Below are positions 1 to 9,100 of a stretch of 64,000 bases of DNA, one piece after another. Each line of letters starts with the position of its first letter. The stretch's first letter is position 1. The DNA comes from Klebsiella pneumoniae (GTDB lineage: Bacteria; Verrucomicrobiota; Verrucomicrobiia; Limisphaerales; SXTU01), in contig CALQJI020000006.1 in assembly GCA_943330855.2 (NCBI GenBank), forward strand, positions 1 to 64,000. The letters run 5' to 3'. The translations under genes were made by a program, and so were the position numbers. Under the pieces are notes generated by a model. The model had not been told where the DNA came from, did not search any database, and saw nothing but the letters and a program-made list of their open reading frames with translations.

Positions 1-97
1 GGGGGCTCGCAGCTCGCCCTCCTGCTCGTTCTACCTCGCGGCGAACTTCTCGGACTTGACCTCGAAGGCCAGAAACCGTTCCCTTCGCGCCGGAAGG

Positions 98-364
98 TGT
101 CTCACTTTTCGAGCGCCACCCGCCGCACTTTTCAACCGGCGTTTACACCCTTCCCATCCCGTTGGTGCAGACCGCGAGCGCATGACCAACCACCAACAAT
201 TGACTCGGCTCGTCACCGAGTTCCAACGGGAAGGGAACCTGACTATGAGTGCAATGAAAGCGGGGATGGATCCAAAGACGGCGCGGAAATATGTGAAGGT
301 TGGGGCGGTGGTGTGCGCGGCCCGTGGGCCGCGCACGTGGCGCACGCGGACGGATCCGCTGGGC
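98..364 (+). mobile_element. Remnant of an IS21-family element (left end plus istA 5' part)
   Basis: Two CACTTTT motifs (103-109 and 126-132) lie just upstream of an istA-like start at 182. This spacing resembles the repeated terminal motifs of IS21-type left ends. The helper gene istB and the right end are absent. Homology to IstA appears to stop near 364, where palindromic repeat sequence begins. The family call rests on recognition of the N-terminal helix-turn-helix segment and the terminal motifs, not on a search. Confidence 0.55.
182..364 (+). pseudogene. Truncated IS21-type transposase IstA
   Basis: The ATG at 182 opens a segment beginning MTNHQQLTRLVTEFQREGNL and continuing through TARKYVKVG, the N-terminal DNA-binding helix-turn-helix of IS21-type IstA. 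A later TWRTRTDPL stretch also fits this family. An intact IstA is about 400-500 residues and carries an integrase DDE core; here only about 60 residues are recognisable. The frame stays open to 490, but its tail translates the repeat at 403-565 rather than transposase. The protein therefore cannot transpose DNA. Confidence in the family is fair; the exact end point is approximate. Confidence 0.6.
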
Positions 365-402
365 GCGGCGTCGGCACTGGCCGAGGGGTATTTAAACGGC
401 AG

Positions 403-565
403 TTACCGCAAAGGCGCAAAGACGCAAGGGCACAGAGAGGAAGGATTTGGGTTGGGCCGCCAACCTGAGTCAAGTTCACCTGCGCGGTGACTATGGAAAG
501 TCAAACCCACCATGTCGGTTCCCTTTGCGGCTCTGCGCCCTTGCGGCTTTGCGTTAAATTTCAAC
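403..565. repeat. Palindromic repeat with CGCAAAG-rich arms
   Basis: The left arm (about 403-443) reads ACCGCAAAGGCGCAAAGACG and onward. The right arm (about 519-565) is an imperfect reverse complement, including GGCTTTGCGTT. The arms flank a spacer of about 75 bp. No coding function is seen. The arm composition resembles the 101-bp repeats at 3028 and 41818, suggesting one broader family. Confidence 0.6.
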
Positions 566-585
566 TGCCGGAATGTGGTGCAACC

Positions 586-734
586 CGAACTCCGAATTGG
601 AATGGCCGCGAAAGCGCGCAAAGCCAAGTTTCCGGCAGGAGAACGGGGCGGGTAGACATAGTCCCACCCCAGCCAGCCGCGGCTCGACTCCTTTGTGTTC
701 TTTGCGCCCTTTCGGGCTCAACTTCGGAGTTCGA
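586..734. repeat. Second palindromic repeat next to the IS remnant
   Basis: The left arm (586-623) carries CGAACTCCGAATTGG and CGAAAGCGCGCAAAG. The right arm (700-734) carries the near reverse complement, CTTTGCGCCCTTTCGG followed by CTTCGGAGTTCG. Together with the repeat at 403-565 it fills most of the gene-free stretch before recG. I see no gene between 365 and 871. Confidence 0.5.
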
Positions 735-871
735 GTTCAATTCTTCCCAACGCTGCCCTGCCCCGTCCGTAGAAGCCGACATGAGGAGGCCGCCTCAACC
801 TTCTCGCGGCAACCAGATAGAGCCCCGGCCACTTCGGTTGGCATCTTCGCACCGTCACTACCCCGGCTGTT

Positions 872-2944
872 TCACGTCGCGCGTTGGACCAACTCCCGCG
901 CCAGCTTCGCCAGTTCCAAGTCCCGCGTGAGGTCGGCGAACTTGAACTGGGTGTCGCCGCTCTGGGTCTGGCCGAGCAACTCACCGGGGCCGCGCAGTTG
1001 CAGGTCCGCCTCGGCGATGGCAAAGCCGTCGGTGGTCTCTTCCAGCACCTTCAGCCGCGCGCGGGCGTCGTCGGTGAGCTTGGCGGCGACGAGGACGCAC
1101 CAAGAGTCGTGCGCGCCGCGCCCGATGCGGCCGCGCAACTGGTGGAGCTGCGCGAGACCGAAGTGCTCGGCGTTCTCGATGACCATGACCGTCGCGTTCG
1201 GCACGTCCACGCCGACCTCGATGACGCTGGTAGCGAGGAGGGCTTGCACGCGGTTCGCGCGGAAGTCGGCCATGACTTGCTCCTTCTCCTCCGTCGACAG
1301 CCGCCCGTGCAGCAGCGCGACGCCGTGGGGCGCGAGTTCCTTCGCCAACTTCTCGAACTCCGCCATCACGGCCTTCGTGCCGGTCTTCAGGTCGGTGTCC
1401 TCGACGCGCGGATAAACGATGTAGGCTTGGCGTCCCTCGGCGAGCCGCTCGCGGACGAAGGCCCAGACCTTGGGCAATTTCTCCGGCCCCCGGACGAAAG
1501 TCTTGATGGCCCCGCGTCCCGGCGGCAGATGCGCGATGACGGAGACATCGAGGTCGCCGTAAATCGTGAGGCCCAGCGTGCGCGGGATGGGCGTGGCGGT
1601 CATCACCAGCAGGTGCGGATAATGGCCCTTGCGCAGCAACCGCTCGCGTTGAGCGACGCCGAATTTGTGCTGCTCATCAATGATGACCAGGCCGAGTCGC
1701 TCGACGGTGAAGGCGTCTTCCACGAGCGCGTGGGTGCCGATGAAAAGTTGAGAGTTGGGAGTTGAGAGTTGGGAGTTGGAGGCGGTCTTTCGGGAGCCCG
1801 TGCGGAGCTCGACGTTCACTCCCAGCGGCTCCAACCACTTGGTGAAGTTGCGGAAGTGTTGCTCGGCCAGAATCTCCGTCGGGGCCATGAGGGCGACGCT
1901 GTGACCGCTCTCCAAGGCCATCAACGCGGTGCAGGCAGCGACGATGGTCTTGCCGGAGCCCACGTCGCCTTGCAGCAGGCGGCGCATGGGCGTGCCGCGC
2001 GCGAGGTCGGCGCGGATTTCGCGGAGGACGGTGGTCTGCGAGTCGGTGAGCGGGAAGCCGAGCTGGGCGAGGTAGGGGCGGATGAGGTGGTTGTCGCCTT
2101 TGCAAGGAAGGCTGTGGGCGTTGGCGCGGAGCTTGTCGCGCCGGGCGCGGACGGCGAGCTGGAGGTCGAGGAATTCGTCGAGGGCGAGACGTTGGCGGGC
2201 GATTTCGACGTCGGGGACTTCGGCGGGGAAGTGGAGGGAGCGGACGGCAGCGGCGCGGGTGAGGGAGAGAGCAGGATTAGGATCAAGATCAGGAGCAGGA
2301 GGGGCAGCGGCGGCGGTTTCTGCTCCTGCTCGTAATCCTGATCCTAATCCTGCTCCGCCCCTTCCCCGCGCCAACCACTCCCCGTGCCGCTCGGGAATCT
2401 GCCCGCCGTATTCCTCCAGCGTCCGCCACAGCAGCCCGCGCAGCCACCGCTGCGACAAACCCTCCGTCAGCGGATACACCGGCACGATGCGGTGCAGATG
2501 CGTGGACGCCTCCTCGCCGGACTCGACGATTTCCGTCTCGGGATGGTCCATCGTGCGCGGCTTGAGGGAGAGGAGTTTGCCGTGGACGAACACCTCGTCG
2601 CCGACGCGGAACTTCTCCGCCAGCCACGGCACATTCCACCAGCGGCAATGCAGTCGCCCGGTGCCATCGTCGAGGATGAACTCGAACGTGGACTTGGTCT
2701 TCTTGGCGTAAAAATTTGTGCCCTGCGCGATGATGCGGCCCAGCACGGTGGCGGGGACTTTCAGCAGCAACAGCCCGATGCTCCAACCCGTGCGTCGGTC
2801 TTCGTGGCGACGCGGTTGCAGCAGGAGCAAATCCTCGACGGTCGCAACCCCCAGCTTGGCAAAAAACTCAACGTGCTTCGGCCCCACGCCGCGCAAGGCG
2901 GTGATGGGCCGGGCGAGTGGAGTTGGCATGAGCGCCTCGGACAT
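872..2944 (-). CDS. recG: ATP-dependent DNA helicase RecG
   Basis: RecG is a superfamily 2 helicase that remodels stalled replication forks and Holliday junctions in the cytoplasm. The N-terminal wedge/OB region begins near ALRGVGPKHVEFF. The helicase core has a Walker A motif (LLQGDVGSGKT), the DEQH box (VIIDEQHKFG) and motifs V-VI (QLRGRIGRG). The start is chosen at the ATG at 2944; a second ATG at 2929 is possible, and an upstream GTG extension to 3043 has no family support. The length of about 690 residues is usual. Two insertions interrupt otherwise conserved sequence: a palindrome near residues 197-226 and a heptamer tract just before the FIGTHALV motif. Both keep frame and probably sit in surface loops. 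Confidence 0.95.
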   Translation of the reverse strand: MSEALMPTPLARPITALRGVGPKHVEFFAKLGVATVEDLLLLQPRRHEDRRTGWSIGLLLLKVPATVLGRIIAQGTNFYAKKTKSTFEFILDDGTGRLHCRWWNVPWLAEKFRVGDEVFVHGKLLSLKPRTMDHPETEIVESGEEASTHLHRIVPVYPLTEGLSQRWLRGLLWRTLEEYGGQIPERHGEWLARGRGGAGLGSGLRAGAETAAAAPPAPDLDPNPALSLTRAAAVRSLHFPAEVPDVEIARQRLALDEFLDLQLAVRARRDKLRANAHSLPCKGDNHLIRPYLAQLGFPLTDSQTTVLREIRADLARGTPMRRLLQGDVGSGKTIVAACTALMALESGHSVALMAPTEILAEQHFRNFTKWLEPLGVNVELRTGSRKTASNSQLSTPNSQLFIGTHALVEDAFTVERLGLVIIDEQHKFGVAQRERLLRKGHYPHLLVMTATPIPRTLGLTIYGDLDVSVIAHLPPGRGAIKTFVRGPEKLPKVWAFVRERLAEGRQAYIVYPRVEDTDLKTGTKAVMAEFEKLAKELAPHGVALLHGRLSTEEKEQVMADFRANRVQALLATSVIEVGVDVPNATVMVIENAEHFGLAQLHQLRGRIGRGAHDSWCVLVAAKLTDDARARLKVLEETTDGFAIAEADLQLRGPGELLGQTQSGDTQFKFADLTRDLELAKLARELVQRAT
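1746..1780. repeat. In-frame heptamer tract inside recG
   Basis: Five tandem copies of AGTTGAG/AGTTGGG on the plus strand. On the recG sense strand they encode the [11 protein letters not shown] segment, placed immediately before the conserved FIGTHAL motif. The same unit recurs at 4313-4340 and 25111-25138. Confidence 0.9.
2269..2355. repeat. In-frame palindromic insertion inside recG
   Basis: The left arm (2269-2300) and right arm (2321-2355) are inverted repeats around a 20-nt loop. The outer 17 bases (GAGCAGGATTAGGATCA) pair perfectly and the inner part imperfectly. The 87-bp unit equals 29 codons and adds a Gly/Ala/Pro-rich stretch between the wedge-domain region and the conserved segment leading to RSLHFP. 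Confidence 0.8.
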
Positions 2945-3027
2945 GACGAGAGGGTAAAGAGGAGGCAGCGCGTGTTGAAGCAGGAAGAACCGGCGGCGGC
3001 TGTCAATCGCTGGCAGCGGCTCATTCC

Positions 3028-3128
3028 GAACCACGAAGGACACGAAGGCGGTTCAACGCAGGTGCCGGTATCAAATGGCTTCCACTTTGTGTGCTTCGTG
3101 CCCTTCGTGGTTATTCCAAACTGAGCCA
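3028..3128. repeat. 101-bp dispersed repeat, copy A
   Basis: It lies between recG and the A2M gene. It starts GAACCACGAAGGACACGAAG and ends AACTGAGCCA. The outer arms are inverted (CACGAAGG versus CCTTCGTG), and the core contains GGTGCCGGTATCAAA. A second copy of identical length in the same orientation is at 41818-41918. Confidence 0.85.
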
Positions 3129-3166
3129 CTACCCAAACGCTCCGGGTATTGCCGCAACCGCAATGC

Positions 3167-6100
3167 TCATTTCCCATCCACCACCGTCACGCGCAGCTCC
3201 GCGCCGTTGCAGCGAATCTCCGGCACATACATGGCGTGGCCGAGGACGGGGAGGGCGTGGAAGGCCCCGGGGACTTCCGCGCGCATCTCGTATCGGAGTT
3301 GCCAGACGCCTTCGGGCAGCTTGTCGAGGAAGAGGGCGACTTTGCGGTCGCGCAGCTCTTGGTAAACCCAGCGCGTGCGGCCCGTGAAATCCGGCTCGCC
3401 GATGCCGATGGGCCGGGGCGCGGGGAAGCCGATGGGCGGCACAAGGCCAACCCGAGCCGGCGCAGCGGCGACGAGCACCGGTGCTGCTGCCTTCGCCGGA
3501 GCGGCAACGGCCGCCGCGACTTTGGACTTTGGACCCGCCTGCACGGCGGGCGCGGGCTTGCCGACTTCGCCAAACTTCCGCTCCACCGCGCCGCTCTTGA
3601 GTTCGCGCGCGTAGAGTTGCTCGCCGCTGCGCACCGCCACGGCCTCGAAGCCGGCGGGCTTCAAATCCTCGAAGAGCAGATACTCGTAGTTGTTCTTCGC
3701 CTCGATGGTCAGGACGGTCTCGATGCGCTCGCCGCTCTTCACGGTCTCGCCGTCGAGCAGCGGCACCTTGTCGTAGAGCAGGCCCTTGAGGAGCGTCGGG
3801 CGGCCCACCAGCTTGAAGTATTCGCGCTTCACGAAAATCTCGTTGCCGCTCGCGGGGATGGGTTCTTCGAGACTGAAGAACTTGGCTTCGACGGCGAAAT
3901 AGACCGGCCCCTCGCCATTGCGCTTGATGCGGATGTCGTTCGCGCCGTCCTTGATGAGCTTCGTGTCCACGGCGAAGCGGCTGGGCGCGGCGAAGACCTC
4001 CGCGCCGCTGATCTTGCGCTTGGCGATGCTCGTGCCGTTGACCGTCACTTCGTATTCCAGCTCGGGCGACAGCTCCTTGGTCACGCGCAGGTAATCGTTG
4101 AGCGCGAGGACGGTGATGGCGGTGTCGCGGGTGTTGCTCCATTGCGCGCCGCGCCGTCCCTTGAGCAGCCAGTTGGTGACCGGCTCGATGAGCTTGTTCT
4201 GCGGGTCAATCGCCAGCAACGCGCGGAGCGCAAAGGCCGTGGCCTCCACGCCGCCGTCGGACCAGCGCCAGTAAACGCCATCCTCGCCCCAATGCGCCGT
4301 GCCCATGACGGGAGTTGAGAGTTGAGGGTTGAGAGTTGAGGGGGCGACGAGCACGGACAGGTCCGGGCGGTCGTCGCGCTTCACGCCGTTCTCCAGGTTG
4401 GCGATGAGCGTCTTGGCTTCCGCGCCTTTGCCGAAGTGGTGCGCGGACAACGCGAGCAGCGCGCGGGTGTAGGCGTTGAGCGCCTCGCGGTTCTTCCACA
4501 GGTTGTCGAACGCCTTTGTCTGGAACGGCGACAAGCCAGCTTGCTTCGCGTCCGCACGTTGCACGGCGAGCGAGTGCAGCATGAAGGCCTGCATGTCGAA
4601 GTTGAGTTCTTCTTCGACCAGCGTCTTGTCGAGGTAAGCCGCGCCGCGCTCGATGGTATTGGCCTTGATGGCCACGCCGGATTGCTTCGCGAGCGTGAGG
4701 CCCCACACGACGTAGGCGGTCATCCAACGGTCGCTCGTGCCTTCCTTCCACCAACCCCAGCCGCCGTCGCCGTGCTGGAAGTCGTAGAGGCGTTTCAGGC
4801 CGGCGTCGGTCATTTCGGTCAGCTTGGCCAAGTCTTTCTTCGCACCGAGATTCGGCGGAGCAGCGCCACCGGCACGGGCTTCGATGCCTCCGAACACACG
4901 GCTCATCACGTCCTCCGGTTGCAGGCCGAGGTCCTTCAAGGTCTTCGCCGTGATGACCGCCGGGAGGAAGCGGCTCATGGTCTGCTCGGTGCAGCCGTAG
5001 GGGTAATCAATCAGGTAAGGCAGGGCGTCGAGCATCGTCACGGCGAGGCTGGGCGCGACCTGCACGACGAGCGTGGTGGTGTCCTTCTTGCGCGCGGCGG
5101 GGATGTCGAGCCGCACGGTGATGTCGGAGCCGCGCACCTTGCCGGCCTTGGTGAGGAAGCGCTCGATGCCGTGCTCGTGGACGGGATAAGTCTTCTCCAT
5201 CGCGTCCGAGTATTTGCCGCTGATGGCCGTGACCTTGAGCCGCGCGGTGCCGGGGTTCTTCACGTAGATGGCCCAGTCTTCGCGCACCTCGCCGTTGGCG
5301 GGCACGGTGACGGAGGCGGCGCGCTGGCCTTTCACCACCATGCCGTCCTTGATGCCGATGCCGCTGATGATAAGGCCGTCGGCCTCCAAGTTGTTCTTCA
5401 CCTCCAGCGGCTGGTCGGTGTTGTTGTTGAAGACCGCCGAGACCAGCACCAGGTCGCCCACGGAGAAGAAGCGCGGGGCTTGCAACCGCACGATGAGCGG
5501 TTGCTTCGTGCGCGTGGTCGCGTTGGCGATGCCGAACTGTGCGCCGCTGCCGACCGCGCGGGCCGTGGCCTTCCAGCCGGTGAGCGAGTCGGGATACTTC
5601 ACCGGCACGCGCGCGGTGCCGTCCGCGCCGGTCTTCACGTCCGGCAGCCAGAGGATGGTGGAACGGAAATCCGTGCGGACGATGACGTTTGGCTCGGCCT
5701 CGCCTTCGCCGGCCGCTTGCTTCTCGCGCTTGCCTTTCTCGTCGCTCTCGCCGCGCCGCGCATCGGCAGAGAACTTTGCGGCTCCCATCGGCGCGGACAT
5801 CGGAGCCATCGCCATTGCAGGTGAGGCGGCCAACGCTGCCCCACGCAGCATCCGGTTTGCATTCGCCCCGCCGCCAAAACCAGCGGCTTGGTCCAGCACG
5901 CCGTCTGAGTCAGAATCAAGAGCAATTGATTGGCCCGCCTTGCGCAGCTCTTGCAGCCCGCCCTTGTCGCTCTCGAACGCCCAGTTCCGCTTCTTCGCGT
6001 CGTCGCGCGCCAGCGCATCGCTCTGCTCCAGCACCATCTTCACGCCGTCCTCCTCCCACTCCACGAGCTTCGCGTAGCTCTTCTGGTTGAACGTGCTCTG

Positions 6101-9100
6101 CGTCTGCGTGCGTTGCTGGCGCTTCGTGCCGAAGTAGAACTTGCGCGGGTCGCCCGCGTAGTCGCTCTGGATGTAATAGACCGACTCGTCCACCAGCCCC
6201 ACGGCCACCTCAGCCGCGACGGGCTTGCCCTCGTGGTCGCGCGCGGTCACGAGCAACGTGCCTTCCTCGCGCGGCTGGTATTGGGTGCGGTCGGGCTTCA
6301 CGTCCACCGTGAGGAAATGCTTTGTGGGCGGCACGATGACCTGCTTCGTGTCCATGTGAACCTGCTTGTCCGCGACCATCGCGGCGCTGAGGAACACGTT
6401 GGGCACATGGGCATCGCTGAGTTGCAGTTCGACCAGCTTCACCGTGCCTGTGAGATGCACGACCTGATGGCTGATGAGTTCGTCCGCCTCGACGGTGAAG
6501 AGCACGTAACGGTCGTTGCTGTTCGCCACGAGCATGACGGGAGCCTTCTGTCCGCTGCGGAACGTGTCGCGGTCCACGATGATTTCCACGCCGCCGTGGC
6601 GGTAGCCGAGTTCAGCCGTGGCGTTGTTCGCGACCCACAGCGTCATCTCTGTGCGGATGGGCTGCGGCGGGCGATTGGGGAAGGCGTCTTCCGTCAGCCA
6701 CGTCACCTTGTAATAGCCCTCGCGCTCCGGCGTGAAGACCAAGTCCACCTTGCCCTCGGCGTCCGTCTTGAGCGTGCGCGTGAGGATTTCGTCGCTGTGA
6801 TAGCCACGGAATTTCAGCCGCCACGGACGCTGCCCCAACTGCGGCGCGGGCGGGAACTTCCCATCGCTTTGCAGCGCCTTCAGCTCCGGCCCCTTCACTT
6901 CCTTGCCAGCGGGGTTCACCCAGATTTCTTCCCAATACTCGCGCGTGACCTTGACGATGCCCTCGATGACGGCGGGCTGTTCGTTCGCGTCCTGCGCGCG
7001 GAAGTTCACCGTCGCCTTGTCGCCGGGCTTGTGGAGGTTGTGCTCCGGCTTGGCGTGGACGTAGTAGCGCTGGCGCGTAACGCGCACGGTGCCGCTGCCG
7101 GTGATTTCGCGTCGGCTCGCGTCCACCACGCGCGCCTCGATGCGGAACTCGAAGTCCTGCCCGTAATCCTTCGGCGACTCGAACTCCAGCATTGCCTTGC
7201 CCGTCGCGTCGGTCTTGAGCGTCTCGCGTTTAAGGATTTGCCCGCTGCCACCACCGCGAAAGCCGCGCCCGCGTCCGAAGCGCCCCTCGTTCTCCTCGTA
7301 GAACCAGCCGAACTCGCGCGGCTCCTTCCACGCGAAGTAATATGGGTCTTGATGCACGATGACCTCGACCGTCGCGTTCGCCACCGGCCCGCCAAAATAG
7401 TAGTCGGCCTGGATGTTGACCTCGACCTTGTCGCCAGTGCGGAAGGCTTTCTTGCGCCCGTCCAACTCCGGCGTCTGCACGGCGACCTTGAACTCCGGCA
7501 GCTTGTATTCCTCCAACCGGAAGAGCGTCGCGTTGCCGATGTGCGTGGCCTTCGCCTTGTCGCGGAACTGCACGTGGTATTCGCCGAGCCGCTGCTGTTC
7601 GGTGAGTTCGAGCGACGCCCATCCGGTGCCGAACTCGTTCAGCTTGAGGTCGCCCTCCTTCACCTTCGCGCCGTCCGGGCCGGTAATGGTGAAGGCAATC
7701 GTCTCGTTCGCCGGCGTGGCATACACCGAGCCGTTGTAGCGGCGAACCATCGCCTTCCACTGCACCGTCTCCTTCGGGCGATACGCCGGGCGGTCAGTGA
7801 AGGCGTAGATGCGCCACGACTCGTGCGGGTCGCGATAGGAGTAAGTGTTGCCGGGGCTGAAGGCTTGTTTGTCGCCGAGTGCGGCGGCAGCAAAGATTTC
7901 CACGTTATTGTTCGCCACTCGCATGACTTCAAACACCGCGAGGCCGTCCTTGTCCGTCACCTTGTCCTGCGAACGCGCCTCCCACTTGTTGTTGCCCACA
8001 TGCCACCGTTCCCAGAGGCGAGTCTTCGCGTTCGCCAGCGGCTTGCCCGAGAGCGCGTCGGTGACGAAGACGAGGGCGGTCTTGCCGCTGGTCTTGAGCA
8101 CCAGCGCCGCATCGGTCACGAGCACGAGGTCGCGCGCGGACTGCCCGCCGCCTTGCGCCTCGAGCACGTAAGCGCCGGGGCGCAGCTTGCCGTCCACGCG
8201 CAACGCCGCGTTGCCCGGGCGGTAGTCGCCCTTGTCCTTCGTGTCGTGCTCCCACGCCTTCGCCTTCTCGCGACCGGCTAGCTCGATGGTCTGGAGCCAC
8301 GAGGGACGCTTGTTGCCGTCCTGTGTCGCGAGGTTCACGTCCTTCGTGAGGTCCACGGGATAGAGCGCCAACTCGACGCGCTTCACGTTGCGCCAGTTGA
8401 GGTGATACTGAACCTCCGAGTCCGGCAGGAAGACGTGCGACACGCCGACGCCGAGGTTCACCTGCGTGATGTTGCGAATCTGCGCCTGCGCCTGCTCCCA
8501 GTAGCGGGTCTCGCCCTTCTGGAACTCCGCGACCAGCCGACGGAACAGCGCGAGCGCCTTCACGTAATCCTGCTCCTGCCTCCAGTTGCCGTCCTTGAGC
8601 GGGACGGCGCGGCCCTGGTTCATCATCCACTCGGCGTAGTGATACAGCGCGTCGTCATACCAGTCCGTCCCTTTGCCCGGCTTGAGCGCCGCCTCGAAAT
8701 GTTCCGGCACGCGGGCGCGGGCGTCCCAATCGCCGCCGTGGTATTGGAACGACACGGCGAGGAGATAATGCGCGTGGGCCTTGTCGTTGTCGGTCGCGGC
8801 AATCTTGAGGGTGTTCTCGAGGATGTTCAGCGGAAGCGCGTTGCCGTAGTTCCCATAGCGATAGTAAGGCTCCGCGCCCGGCGGCTTGGCCGAGCGCCGG
8901 ACGATGTCGAGGTAACGCGTCCGCGACTCCTCACCCGCGCGCTGGCCGGCCCACCAATCGAGCGCCTGCGAATAGTGCTGCCACGCGCCGCCCCAATTGC
9001 GCTGGTTGCGCGGCGTCCAGTGCGAGTCCCCGAGCGACTCCTGCACTTCGACCCACCCGCGGTCCTTCTCCTCCTCGCGCTGCACATCGCGCACGAGGAC

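Noticed and set aside
5930-8281. 783-codon open frame antisense to the A2M gene
   Set aside because: It is Arg/Val/Leu-rich GC-shadow translation with no motifs; the opposite strand is a complete recognisable A2M protein.
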